Both the position numbers and the translations under genes were made by a program. Below are positions 1 to 11,715 of a stretch of DNA of 64,000 bases, one piece after another. The first letter of the stretch is position 1. Every line of letters begins with the position of its first letter. The notes below the pieces were generated by a model. It was not told where the DNA came from, made no database searches, and worked only from the letters and a program-made list of their open reading frames with translations. This DNA comes from Chalciporus piperatus (taxonomy: Eukaryota > Basidiomycota > Agaricomycetes > Boletales > Boletaceae), in the NCBI GenBank assembly GCA_038093975.1, contig JBBPTG010000021.1, positions 124,001 through 188,000 on the forward strand, given 5' to 3'.

Positions 1-732
1 ACCTCGCAAAACGATGACACAACCAGTCCAATCTGGTTGGACTTTGTAGGTTCGAGTCCGCAGCGCGCGATGAGGTACCACAATTTCACCATAGTCCACA
101 GAAGGATTCCGGAAGAGCAGGTATCTGCGCATGCGATTCAGGACTGTGGAGGTCAAAAATGGTGAGAGTAGGTGCACGCGGCCAAGAGACCGCTGGTTTG
201 AAGCCGTTCAAATGAGAGTACACAGTCCGTGCAAAAAGAAATTAGTGGAGGGCAACTCAGCCGAGTCTGGCGGCACTACCTCCCTGCCTAGGGAAAAACA
301 ATCCAATGCTTCCGCGACGAGGGATGATCGAGCTGGGTTCACGAGTGGCGTCATCCTCTGCCACTAGACTCGGCACATCCACAAGACTTCCGTCCGAGTG
401 CGGCACTTTGCCGTCCTCTGGCAGGACTACTCCACAAGAAATCACTGGCACCAGATCTGTCAGCATCTTCTAGCGCCCATTCTTTTGTCTCGAAGTTGAG
501 GCACCATAGTCGACATCTAGGCTACCTCGCACAAACCTCGCAACACAGCGCGTGATAGCATCCGGAAGCGGGATGTTCGTTGTCGTTGAGAAGGTGACAT
601 CATCGCATCAGATCGTCCAGCGATCCGGCTGGCACTGGAATCCTTGCCCGGTACAACACTACAATTGCTAGCACAACACATCCTCAACAACACAACGCCA
701 AGCTCTCAGCATTCTTCACAAACTGCCACCTT
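1..732. other. No supported gene
   Basis: Only short overlapping open frames are present and none resembles a known family. A GGTTCGAGTCC string near base 50 resembles a tRNA T-arm, but the flanking bases do not pair. Confidence 0.4.
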
Positions 733-1104
733 CTACACTCCGACACCATCCCCTTGTTCCGCCCTCACATGCTTCCTCACATTCAACGCCTCCTCAAGCT
801 CCTTCACTCTCCCCTGCCACACCTTCGCCTCCTCGATGTGTTTCTCCAACGTCCTAACCTCCTCCGACACGCGGGATGAGATCTCGCGCCCCCGTCCTAG
901 TTCCACCAGGCGCCGCCGGGGGTACGGTGGGGGTAAGCTCAGAGACAGCTCGAGGCTCGGGTAGATCGATGACAGGTTGCTTGATGACTGACGCGTCAAT
1001 GTTGCAACTTGCTTACGATTTCGATTGCACGAAAGACGAACGCTTTGATTTTCCTCGTCCCGGAGGACATTGTTGATGTCCGGCCACGTTTGGTATGTCG
1101 CCAT
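733..1104 (-). CDS. Hypothetical protein with C-terminal coiled coil
   Basis: This open frame of about 123 codons is not recognised. Its last 45 residues are rich in Glu, Lys, Arg and Leu with heptad-like spacing (segment SEEVRTLEKHIEEAKVW), which looks like a genuine amphipathic coiled coil rather than a shadow frame. The middle holds a Pro-rich stretch (LSLPPPYPRRR). A possible 29-nt GTAAGC...CAG intron lies around codon 31, and a Lys/Arg/Ser-rich open frame up to about 1241 could be an upstream exon. No catalytic or binding motif is visible. It could be a small multi-exon protein or a chance ORF. Confidence 0.35.
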   Translation of the reverse strand: MATYQTWPDINNVLRDEENQSVRLSCNRNRKQVATLTRQSSSNLSSIYPSLELSLSLPPPYPRRRLVELGRGREISSRVSEEVRTLEKHIEEAKVWQGRVKELEEALNVRKHVRAEQGDGVGV

Positions 1105-1464
1105 CGCACGATCACCTTCTGGCGCTGACCCTGTTCTTTAGATTTTGACTTTCGTCGGGAGCTTGATGAGCGTCGGACACTAGGCTGAAATGAAGGTTCC
1201 TTCTGTTTTCTGTTACTTATGAGGATCGTCGAGACGTTCAACGCGAGGTAAAGTGGACATACAATTTAACTTTCTGACTCATAATCTCACTCAATTGTTG
1301 TCCCCATCGAGTCGAGGTTGCCAGGCGCCACAAGAGTCGGAACGCTCCGCCCTTTGAACAATTGAACAATGGAACTTTCTGTTGCCATACCGGCGGCGCT
1401 TGCCACGCATACCTGGGGCGCGCTGCGCCATGATCCGTGAGGCCTCGACACAGTGGAGAAAAGG

Positions 1465-1472
1465 TATATAAA
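1465..1472 (+). promoter_or_regulatory. TATA-like box
   Basis: TATATAAA lies about 110 bp before an ATG at 1582 and about 250 bp before the ATG at 1719 proposed for the NACHT-WD40 gene. It fits a core promoter on the plus strand, but its target is an inference. Confidence 0.35.
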
Positions 1473-1718
1473 CACTCGCAGACTGCCTCTGCTCTCTATT
1501 CCGCAACTCCTTTCCTCTCTTCCTCTTCGTCTCACGACATTCCGGTGCTCATCGACCACCGGCTTCCATCGTCTTGCCTCCATGTCTAATCTTACCATCA
1601 TCGACACTGGCAGTCGGTTTACATCCGTGGTCGTGCCACACTCACCATATCACACGCACCCCCCTGGCCCCAGGCAGACCCAGAGACAGATCGTGTATCC
1701 GAGCGGCGGGAGGCAGAC

Positions 1719-4700
1719 ATGGAGTTATCACCACTTGTGGAGAAACATCCGGCTCATTCTGCCGCAACCGACCGAGGCCGATCCCCTCCATTAACGGAAA
1801 AGCCAGAGGCCCAGGAATGCACCTTCCACCGAATTCTGCAGTGTGCGCAATTCGTGGACACATATTCGGAGACGAAAGGGTTTTGTAGGTTTGTTTCATT
1901 GTAACGTGGCCGCATATGCTGATTCCGAACGCTTTGGTAGGGATGAGACTTGGAAAGAACGTGATATCGGAGACGGAAGCGACGTGACGCTGCCCATGGC
2001 TTCAACCTCTATACAACAATCGATTCGAGGGATGACGCCCATCGGGACTCAGTGTGAGAAATTGACACAGAGGCAACTTCTCGGACTGAGTCCCGACGGA
2101 ATTCGGCATTCTGAAATTGCTTCCTCGCCTTTGGTGTCTTCCCAGATTCGGGGGGTGGTTATTTGTGGGTCCCCGGGTTCCGAGCGATACACTGATAGCG
2201 AAGTGATGGGCGCGTGTTTCAGTTTTTTGTTGAGTGTTAGTGTGGATCTTTGGGTTTTGTAGGTTTGTTTTATTGTAATGTGGCTGCATATGCTGATTCG
2301 AACCCTTTGGTAGGGACGAGACTTGGAAAGAACGTTATATCGGAGACGGACGCGACAATTGGGAAGTATAACGAGGCGTTGGACGCATTGATGCAAAATT
2401 TTCGGGACCGCGCCGCACGGGACACGGTCGTGCATGTTCATCGTATTGTCGAAGATCTGGATCGACTAGGTAAATGCATTTGCGTTCGATTGGGGTCGAT
2501 CACCGACACCTTATCTGACCTGTTGCAGGACAGGACATTCGACTCGATGGTATGCCGTACGCGACTGGGGCTGGGTTCATCACCGCGAAGACTTGCTTAG
2601 ATGGCACTCGGTTGGAGGTCCTGAGCGAAATCACTGATTGGATCAATGGGGGAAATGACTCTGAACGTACGTTCTGGCTCTCAGGAGTCGCGGGCTCCGG
2701 GAAATCGGCGATCGCGCATACGATCGGGAGATGGCTGGAGGAGGTCGGCTGGCTCGGTTCATTCGTTTGGTTCGATCGCAATCGCAATCGCGATGCAGAT
2801 CGAAGACATGAGAGGCTATTCTCGACGATCGCACGCGATTTGGCAGATTGTCATGTTGGCCTCCGGCACGTTGTGGTCGAGGCCGTCTCCACGAACGCGT
2901 CGCTCAAGAATACGGTGGACGTCGTCCAACAATGGCAGAGCTTCGTGCTGGAACCGTTATCAAAATCTGTCATGTTCGGACCGATTGTCATCGTCATCGA
3001 CGCGTTGGATGAGAGCGGCTCAGAGAGCTCTCGAGAGCAAATCCTCCAGGTGCTTCGCGATGATGTCACCAAACTTCCATCAAACGTCCGCATTCTCGTC
3101 ACTTCTCGCCCCCTTCCTGACATCAACGAAGCACTGCACGACAAACAGCATGTCCGCACGAAGACGATGGATAGCATCACAGCGGAATCTACAGAACAGG
3201 ACATCCATCTCTTCATCTCGCACCGCCTCCACGGTCTTCGTGAGAGCTTCGATGAAGCTGACTTCATCACACTTTCCAAGAAGGCCGACAGACTTTTTGA
3301 GTGGGCCCGTCTCGCGTGCGAATTCATCAGATCGAGGGCGCGAGGAGGATATAGCCCCAAGGATCGGTTTGAACTGCTCGTTACATTGCCTGACCTAGAG
3401 GGGGGGTCACTGCTCGACCACATATACAAATTAGAGCACACCACATCTGTACCTCTCTGCCCTGCCTTTGCACCCAAGAAGTCTGTCTTCGCTTCCTCGG
3501 TCGCTTCGAAGTTGAGCAGGATCCCGCGAGTCATTGCGGGACGGGATGAAGATTGGCCTTCGGTTCAACTTCTGTTGACGGGACATACCGCGGCCGTTAC
3601 GTCTGTCGCTTTGTCTCCTGATGGAAAATGGATTGCATCGGGTTCGGGTGATCGCACCATCCGGATCTGGGACATCGAGACGGGTTCACTGGTTGGTCGT
3701 CCCCTACATGGCCACACACATGGGGTCTGGTCCATCGCATTCTTCCCCGATGGCCAGAGAATTGCGTCGGGTACATGGGAGCGGACAGTCTGTATATGGG
3801 ACGGCCATCAAGGCTGGGTCCACTCAGTCACGATCTCGCCTGATGGCAAGCTGATGGCATCAGGTTCTGCAGACAAGACCATCCTCATATGGGATTTAGA
3901 AACATGTTCCCAAATTGGTTGTCTTGAAGGACACGACGGGCCAGTCCCGTCTGTGGCCTTCTCCCCTGATGGCGCGAGGATAGTGTCGGGCTCGTATGAT
4001 CATACCATTCGGCTATGGGATGCGGCGACACATCAACAGGTTGGCGGTCCATTCACTGGTCACACGGAACCAGTCTCGTCGGTCGCATGGTCCCCGAACG
4101 GGAGGTTGATTGCATCAGGCTCCTACGATGGGACAATCCGGTTTGGGAATCCCGAAACTGGCTCGCAACTCGGCGATCCTCTGCGAGGACATCAGGGTTT
4201 GATCAACTCGGTCACATTTTCCTTCGACGGCAAGCACCTTGTATCAGGCTCAGGTGATCGCACCGTACGAGTTTGGGATCTTGCATCCCGCTTGCAGGTT
4301 GGAAGCCCACTTGCAGACCACACAGGCTCCGTCAGCTCGGTTGCAAGGGACATGAAGTCCACTTCGCAGCTCGAGAGTGCCCTAGCTGGGGAGTTGAACC
4401 CAATTGTTTCGGTCACATTCCTCGAGGATACCAAGCAGGTCATATCGGGATCACGCAATGGCACTATCCAGACCTGGGATGTGCTGACTGGTATGCCAGT
4501 CGGCACTCCTCTCTATATTCAATCCACCTCAGTCTCAGCGGTCGCATTCTTAGCAGTGAGAAAATGGGCCGTGCTTGCACAGGAAGATCATTCCATCCAA
4601 GTCTGGTCTATTGAAACACGATCACAAGTTGGCGTCTCTCTTCGTGGGGATGATGCTTCGATCCGCTCAGTAGCAATCTCGGAAGATGCAAAGACAATCG

Positions 4701-5657
4701 CGTCAGGCTCAGGTGACGGAACTATTCGATTATGGAGCACTGAGACGTGGTTGCCTATCGGGGAACCCTGCAAAGGACACACGAAATGGGTCGAGTCTGT
4801 GGCATTCTTACCAGAGAGTAGGATTGTTGTGTCGGGTTCGGGCGATCGCACAGTTCGTTTATGGGATGCTGACTCGGGATCATCACTTGGGAAACCTCTT
4901 GCCGGGCATACAGGACCTGTCCTGTCTGTTGCCTCGTCGCCCAACGGAAAGTACGTTGCATCGGGTGCGCGCAATTGCATGTCCGACTCTGGGACGTGGG
5001 CAAGGGCTCGTGTCTTGGTGAACTCAAAGGGCACAAGAGCTTGGTCACCTCGGTCGCATTTTCGCCTACTAGCCGACACATCATCTCGGGTTCCGACGAC
5101 CACTATACGGATTTGGGACACTACGACATTGTCTCAGGTCGGAAGTCCCCTCGTCGGCCCGGTACCTCTACTATCCTCTGTGTTACATTCTCGCCCGATG
5201 GTGAATGGATCGTGTCAGGCTCGCGGGATGGCATCGTCTGTGCCTGGAATTACCAGTCGGCCCTGCAGCTCGCGAGTCCACTCAATGTCCACGCTGCGTC
5301 TTCGCCCTCACCATGCACCCCCTTGCTCACGTCCGATGTGCACCCTCTCAGTTTGGACGATCCCAGAACTCCTGCGCGATGCCACATCCGTCTCTCTCCC
5401 GTTCTCGACCCCGCATTGCAAGATCCACCGAGCATCGTCGGCATCTCAAACTGGACAGATCCTGTCGAGGTAGACAGCGATGGATGGGTGATGGGCCCAA
5501 ACCAATCTCGCATCCTATATGGTTACCGGCACATCAGCGAGGACTTGTACGGTTTTACTGGCGATCGAATGTGAGGGTGCCATACAGGGGGCATGTGGAA
5601 CTGGACCTGCAGGAGATGGTGCATGGAAAGACTTGGCACGAATGTTGGAACACATGA
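1719..5657 (+). CDS. NACHT-WD40 NLR-like protein, 3' end frameshifted
   Basis: This is a signal-transducing NTPase of the fungal NLR type (HET-E/NWD-like), a family linked to non-self recognition. Proposed exons are 1719-1884, 2314-2469 and 2529 onward. The second intron (2470-2528) is clear, and the first depends on skipping a duplicated acceptor. Counting from the Met at 2552, Walker A is GVAGSGKS (45-52), Walker B is IVIVIDALDE (145-154) and a sensor-like ILVTSRP is near 181. About 13 WD40-like repeats follow from base 3570 and are clearly diverged from each other, so there is no sign of concerted evolution. The winged-helix part normally between NACHT and WD40 seems mostly absent. Repeats 2 and 3 are fused by an in-frame loss of their linker. 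The coding frame changes near 4974, 5101, 5160 and 5560, and the family C-terminal block (LDLQEMVHGKTW) ends at 5657 in a third frame. It may be a pseudogene in progress, a truncated but expressed receptor, or indel errors in the sequence. Family assignment is firm; integrity is doubtful. Confidence 0.8.
1878..1983 (+). repeat. Duplicated intron-exon unit, copy 1
   Basis: The unit contains a complete intron (1885-1940: donor GTAGGT, branch-like TGCTGAT, acceptor TTTGGTAG) plus about 43 nt of downstream exon. It matches 2252-2356 at roughly 90% by eye. Splicing to this acceptor meets TGA at 1985-1987. Confidence 0.8.
2252..2356 (+). repeat. Duplicated intron-exon unit, copy 2
   Basis: Second copy, offset by about 374 bp from the first. 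Its intron would be 2259-2313. Joining the copy 1 donor at 1885 to the copy 2 acceptor at 2313 keeps the NACHT-WD40 frame open. Confidence 0.8.
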
Positions 5658-5963
5658 CCCATTTACTGCTCCCTTTTTCACGCGTGTTTCCAAACGGCTT
5701 CAACTTGTGTTGTTTCGTATCGTATATATGCACCTTCCAATCTAGCTTAGATTACAGACATGAGAACGCACCCCAATTGCGATCCATTGTTGCGACGCAG
5801 ATAGAGGTCTCATTGAGCTCGATAGAAGTTTTTCCGTGCGGGAAGGCTACAACGGTACAAGTTGATCGAATGTTCTCTGACTTCCGAGTCGACACTTCTT
5901 CGCGGGGCTTACAGTCTAATAGATGCATAGAAGCCAAGCACCCCTTTCTAGTGGCGCATACCT
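5658..5963. other. Convergent intergenic spacer
   Basis: This short spacer lies between the 3' ends of the NACHT-WD40 gene and the sugar transporter. No gene-like signal was seen. Confidence 0.5.
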
Positions 5964-8448
5964 CTATTCTCCTGATTTCCTTTCACTCGAATTGTGTCTG
6001 CTAGTGGTCGCGCTGGTTTGAATACCTAGTATTATATCAGCCTCGGGGGAGCCAGCGGGCGGTACGTCTTTCCGAAGAGAGACAGCGACAGGAGAAACGC
6101 CCTCGTTATAGGCCAATGCGAAGACGACGTCCATGTCTGGCATCGTAAACAACCTCGGTTCAGCTTGAGAGGCAAAAGTCGGGACCGAGTTCAGTACGTA
6201 CCCTCCAAGGAACGACCAGCAGTCTCTGGGAAAAAGAAGTACACGATGGGTATGATGAACGCATTCAAGGCAGCGAAAACTGGGATGTTGGTGAGAGACA
6301 GGCGTTTACATGACGTTGTTCGAGACGTGAAAGCGTACCAATATATGTGCCCCACGAAATGTTGTTGAAGGAAGGTCCAGTAACCATCACAACCATGAAG
6401 TTGAAAATCCAGTTTGAAGCTGTATTCATCATCAGTATGGAGGAATATTCGCGAAGTCAACGACAATACCAGTGCTAAGTGCGTTGGCAGGAGCGCGAAT
6501 TCTCAAGCCGACGATTTCAGCAGGCTGGCAACGTTGCAGAAAATATCGGTTAGAAAGACATACACTAGATCGAGACGGTCAATGACGCACATATAACCAT
6601 GTCATGCCGAGCCAGCCAACCGCGAAGAAGGAATTGAACACAAATAGCAACACCGAGCTCACAACCTGAGATCCAGTGCCCTTCACGCTTCCGAGCACTG
6701 CGAGCAACACCATAGTCAGGCACTGTCCCACCGCGCCGAATAGCATGAGCTTTCGTCGACCAACACGATCGATCAGGAAGATCGCAATGAGAGAGGCGAG
6801 AAAGTATTCTGTGCCGTTTGCAGCGGCGATGATCCGAGACGTGGTGTCGGAAAGCCCAAGTCGTTGGAACAATAAGGTCTAGATAAGAGCCGTCATGACA
6901 TTGGTGAGAAACAACAAGATGGTGACTGACAGCGTAGCTGCAAGGAAATATGATGAGTACGTGGCTCATCCTATGTGAAATGCCTCAACTCACTAAGTGA
7001 TCAAGTTAATGCCGGTGATTTGTTGGAAACACTGGTTTATAACACCCAGGGAAGCACGTCTAAAGTTCTGACTACGGCCACCGGTAAACAACTCCCGCAG
7101 TTGAGAGCGGGAAGCGCCAGTTTGTTTTTCGCCACGCAGGTGTTGAGTCCCCTCTTCGATTTCCACGGCTTCGCGAATGGCATGGTATGTCCGTTGAACG
7201 TCGGGATCGCTGAATGGTTTATCCTCCAGTGCGACAATGACAGCTGCGGCTTCGGCATTGCGTCCATGTTTCACCAGCCTTGGTACATTGGTTTGGTGTG
7301 CTGCAAGGGATGAAAGGAAAACTCACCATCTTGGCGATTCTGGGAGCTGAACAATGGTTAGTTGGCAGTGGTGTTTATAAGAACTGGAGACATACAAAAC
7401 CAATTCCGAAAATCATCATCAAAGCAAAGGCAATCTGGAGCGCAATAGGGACTCTCCACTGCGCAGAGGATCCAGATGCCCAGTACCTAGGGTCCATAAG
7501 CTATCCTGCTCTTCCCAGAGGTGAAATGGCACGTACAATGCGAAATCTATCCACTGCATACATGCATCGCTTAGATCCTTCGAACGGTAACATAGTATTG
7601 AGAGCTCACATAACTAGGTTAGATGCGGTCAGTCGCGTTAAAACTGGTTCAGAACATGCACTCACGATATCATGATGCCGAATGTGATAAGACTGCCTTC
7701 AAGCATAATCAGGCTGCCTCTCTTGGATGCAGGCGAACATTCTGCGTGGTAACTTGGCACAGTAGAAGTCTATATGCGGTCAGCGAGTCTGCGCGTTGGC
7801 TCGAGAAGATTTCACTGACATTGAGTCCATTCCCAAGGCCGGTGATGATACGTGCGACAACGAGCTGAGCATAGCTGTACGATGTAGTTTGTAGGATGGC
7901 GCCAACGATCATGATGCAACCTCCCACGACGATCGTCTTCCGGCGACCCAGGTAATCACCGAGCCATAGGTTGGACAACGCGCCAATCAAACACCCAATT
8001 TCCTGAAGAGCGATGAAGCGTGTGGTCCACGGTACATTGGGGAAACCTACATAGATTGCAACAACGAAGCTCTGAAGGGTCGCGTGGTTTGGATGGCTCG
8101 AATCTACGATCACCTGAGGGAAGGCCCTCTCAAACTACCTAGTATATAAGCATGTATACGATAGAGAAGGTAACTGTGTGACGAACCTGACCTGCCGTCA
8201 ACAGCGCTGACATGACCCCTTGGTCATATCTGAAGGTATAGTTAAACACAAGCAGCGGGTTCGTCTGAACAGGCATACCCGAAGAGCGTGAATCCGGTCC
8301 CTGCGACAAACGCCAACGCGGCCGTTAGTTTCCTCCCTCGCAAGGACAATGCATGCTTCTGCACATCTTCTTCTTGGAGATGGTCAGATTTTTTGTGCTC
8401 GATCTGGCCCTTCTCGTTTGCGATAGGATTGGTATCTAAAGCAGACAT
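5964..8448 (-). CDS. MFS sugar transporter
   Basis: This is a plasma-membrane hexose-type transporter of the major facilitator superfamily, sugar porter family, expected to have 12 membrane helices. Family blocks appear in order: the N-terminal AFVAGTGFTLFGYDQGVMSALL (with an intron inside FGY), LGDYLGRRKT after helix 2, RIITGLGNGLN, TSTVPSYHAECSPASKRGS, QQITGINLIT in the second half, FLIDRVGRRKL, and PETAGRSLEDMDVVFA before the tail. There are at least seven short introns, for example 6137-6201, which joins SLE to DMDVVF, and a 51-nt intron after the block ending VVAIY. The start Met lies at 8446-8448 and the tail is short and hydrophilic. The gene is divergent from the SET-domain gene across about 800 bp. 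The substrate cannot be told from sequence. No disruption was noticed, but not every junction was checked. Confidence 0.88.
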
Positions 8449-9245
8449 GGTCTGAGAAGTCTAGGGAGATGAAGAACGCAGTGAAGCTGCCTCACGGGCT
8501 TCCGCACTTCGAGAACCCTTAGTTATAGAGGAACAGATGGCCGGTAGAAGCCGACCCTCGGGTTCAAGAACTTGCGACGGAACGCTTGGTCACCTGATAA
8601 ACATGGAGAGAGAAGTAGAGCGGCTGGAACGCTTACGTAGGGGTAGAACGGACCCGACCAAAACGAACCCTTCATCTGCCATGCAGTGGAGCTCCGAGCG
8701 TGATGAGATACCGTGGAGGCGTCAGAGCCCTCAAGAGGGAAGCTCCACAGTAATCCTTTATGTCAGTTCATATCGTCAGGAAGTCTATTCTTTTCATGCT
8801 GATGAACAGGACAAGACACCTACCGATGGAAACGCAAAGCTAGCGTACAAGATCGTGCATGGGAACACAGAGTAAGTAGCTGTGTCTTGAGCTGTCGCCC
8901 TTGGGAGCTTGAGATGCCAAGTTACGAAGCCAGACCATGAGAGTGGTGCGATGTCAACTGCTTGTCATTCACGGAAGGTGTCTAATGTTGCATCATCAAA
9001 GGTCATAAGAGAAGATGACGCGTGAGAGGACTGAGAAGATTCGCCTGGGTATGGCGCCCGCCGCACCACGTCTTACCAGACAAGCTTGAACCATTCAAAG
9101 GAGAATGCGAGCGTCACCAACATTTCTTCTAGCTAATGATTTCAAGTGGATTGGCATGGCTGTCAATGAAAGGCCTTGGTAAACAAAGTCAAACAACGCT
9201 CACACACCGAGGGCATTACGATTGTGAAATTTCAACGAAACTAAC
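8449..9245. other. Divergent promoter region
   Basis: This is about 800 bp between the starts of the sugar transporter (-) and the SET-domain gene (+). A 112-codon open frame at 8537-8875 has no family resemblance and is not called. No TATA element or other regulatory motif was recognised. Confidence 0.45.
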
Positions 9246-11424
9246 ATGTCCTTTGCCGATCTAAAGTCCCAGAGGCAGACCAAGACCTCGAAATCGTATG
9301 TGCCTGCATTGAGTGATCCAGTCCCATCGGTGCCAACACAGTCCTCATCCCAAGATTCAACGTCTAATCCTCGCCCAAATGACGTAGTAGACACTGGGGA
9401 CCTTTACAGACAGCTCCCCAGTTCGCTTGAAATCAGGAAAACAGAGCACTCCGGGAGGGGCCTGTGGGCACGAAACCATGTCAAACCTGGTAGGCCTATC
9501 TCCATACTCCTTCTCAGACAAGCTGATGATGCGCGTGAAGGGACTGTTATCCTCTCCGTCCACCCCCATGTATTTGTCCTTTCTAACCAGTACCTCGATT
9601 CCCATTGCTCTTCGTGTGCGAATCCAGCCACCACTTCCGCTTTCATGAGATGCTCGGGTTGTGCAACGCTCAGATACTGTAACACCGTAAGCGCTCATTC
9701 GCTCACACCAAAACAGATTATTTATCACACAACAGAGCTGTCAAAGGGCAGATTGGAGCATTCACAAACATGAATGTAGTGCACTTCAGGAATGGGCTAG
9801 GGCAGCTCCATCAGCAGCACTCAGTATTCCAGGTGACGCGGTCCGGTGTTTGGGTCGTATCCTCTGGCAGATGAAATCAAAGGGCATGAGTAGCGTTTGG
9901 GTTAGCCATTTCGCAATGTTCTTTCTTTTCATTCAATGGCTTACGGATATCTTCAGGCAAGGGAGGTACTAGCGATGCAATCCCGTGCGTCTCTTGTTAT
10001 CATCTGCATTTTTACGCTGTTGACAGTGGTTTGTGCCCAAGACGAGGTATCTGTACAGCAGACTGCCTCCGTAGAGGTTCAGACACACCTGGCGCATTCG
10101 GTGGTTAGATACCTAGGTTTGACAGGTCCTTCCGACCTCGAACCTTACGGGATAATGTCCGCAGGCGACCTCGTCGGGATGATTTCAAGAGTAAGCTTCA
10201 GAGATTTCCGTGTATTCCTCACTTGCTCACGTGGTTAATTGTTAGTTCATCACGAACACGTTCGCCCTCACATCGCCCTCGCTCACGCCAATTGGAGCCA
10301 CAGTTTCTCCACTTGTCGCATTCGCTAACCACTCGTGCCTTCCGAACGCAGTTGTTGTATTTCCTCGAGGTGGTAAAACAAACCTAAAAGAACCAGTCAT
10401 GCAAATTATCTCCCTGAAAGATATTGCGCCTGGCGAAGAAGTACGTTTCACTTCACGGTCCATATCTCAAATTTGTACTCATTTTTGGTTCCTAGGTTTT
10501 AACATCCTACATAGATACAACACTTCCTAGGGTACAGAGACAACACGCGCTCACCGAAACCTATAACTTTACCTGTCAGTGCGCTTTGTGCAAGCAAGCC
10601 CTCACCGTTGTCGACCTGCGCGAAGCTGTTTGGTGTCCGAAGTCGTGTGGAGGTACTTGCCGTCTACCGGATGATGGTACGTACACGATGCCAACTATAA
10701 AAGCTCTTTCCAAGCCGAGTACAGACAACCAAATATCTCGATGCTCGAAATGCAAAGCTGCTATTACCGATCCCCAAGCGGCCATGGACGCAGCTCGCCT
10801 CGGGCAAGAGGCACTAGAAAAGGCAACGCGACTCCGAATGAGTGGTATGGACATCTTTCTAAACGTTTTCGTCGTCAAATTCATGGATGATATCTAGATT
10901 ACGATAAAGCGAAACAGTTAACAACGAATATGATCCCAATCCTCAGTTCGGCAGGTTTAACTCCATCTTGCCATCCCCTCTTGGCTTTATTGAAGCTCCA
11001 TCAATCTTTATTGGTGGCTTCCTTCTCGGACATAATTTCGCAAGACCTTCTGGACGAAACCATACGTACTGCCGCGAAGCACTCGGGTGGTTTATCTGTC
11101 ATACTTGACGAAGGACACCCTGTCCGCGGTGTAGCGTTAGCCGAACTTGGAAAACTTCTCGCCGTCGATGAACCGTCACCACCTTCGTCGCCCCAAACGA
11201 ACACTTTCCCTCCGACGGGTCCAGCAAGACTGAAGATGGGGTATGACACTCTTCTGAGAGCGAGGAATGAGCTACTTGTTGGATTTGGCCGAGAGAACGA
11301 GGGTGGTCAGGTGGGTCAAGAGGTTCGGAATGCTATTGTGTCGTTGGAGAAAGAGCTTGGGGTGTGGACGACCGGCGTACGGAACGCTTTGGAAGACGCA
11401 CCACGGGCTGCGAAGGCTGGCTGA
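9246..11424 (+). CDS. MYND-SET (SMYD-like) lysine methyltransferase
   Basis: This is a putative SAM-dependent protein-lysine methyltransferase of the SMYD type. After a disordered N-terminus of about 55 residues, the SET N-part begins (EIRKTEHSGRGLWA). A MYND zinc finger follows, with Cys pairs in CSSC and CSGC, then RYCNT and CQRADWSIHKHEC across the intron 9688-9735. Further on come the catalytic SET motif NHSCLPN and the post-SET region (TSYIDTTLPR, then CQCALC). A helical C-terminal domain ends at 11424. There are about six introns, and the exon around SVWAREVLAMQS matches the family order. The ATG at 9246 is the first in frame. Nuclear or cytoplasmic substrates cannot be inferred. The MYND ligands and the SET Asn-His motif are intact, so activity is plausible. 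Confidence 0.88.
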
Positions 11425-11529
11425 CTGCTTTTTTGGCGATGGCGGATGAACTTCGAATCAGATGCTACATACACTCGGTCCGAGTGGTCTGATTGGCTTC
11501 AAGTAGCACAGTTGCCAACCATCAACAAG

Positions 11530-11618
11530 TCTCTGGTAGTATATCGGATAGTACACCCGCCTGTCAAGTTCAGTAGAATGGATCGCGGGAGAGCGGGGTT
11601 CGACTCCCCGCCAGAGAG
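11530..11618 (+). tRNA. tRNA-Asp (GTC), with 17-nt intron
   Basis: The acceptor stem TCTCTGG pairs perfectly with CCAGAGA, and the discriminator is G. The anticodon stem is CCCGC/GCGGG and the loop CTGTCA|C holds anticodon GTC at 11563-11565. An intron at 11567-11583 sits one base after the anticodon, the canonical place. The T-arm is GCGGGGTTCGACTCCCCGC. The D-loop has GGA where copy 2 has GGT. No T-run follows before the next tRNA. Confidence 0.93.
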
Positions 11619-11626
11619 ACTTTCAA

Positions 11627-11715
11627 TCTTTGGTAGTATATCGGTTAGTACACCCGCCTGTCATGTTCAATCGAACAGACCGCGGGAGAGCGGGGTTCGA
11701 CTCCCCGCCAGAGAG
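11627..11715 (+). tRNA. tRNA-Asp (GTC), second tandem copy
   Basis: This copy starts 97 bp after the first, with an 8-nt spacer. The acceptor is TCTTTGG/CCAGAGA with one G-U pair. The intron at 11664-11680 is also 17 nt but of different sequence. Both introns can form a 4-bp hairpin (GTTC, four-base loop, GAAC or GAAT). The mature sequence differs from copy 1 at about two positions. Confidence 0.93.

Noticed and set aside
1..80. tRNA-like 3' end (GGTTCGAGTCC near base 50)
   Set aside because: The T-stem pairs at only two positions and no matching acceptor 5' strand or anticodon arm is present in the window.
8537..8875. 112-codon plus-strand ORF in the divergent promoter
   Set aside because: No family resemblance, composition like neighbouring non-coding DNA, and it sits between two divergent starts.
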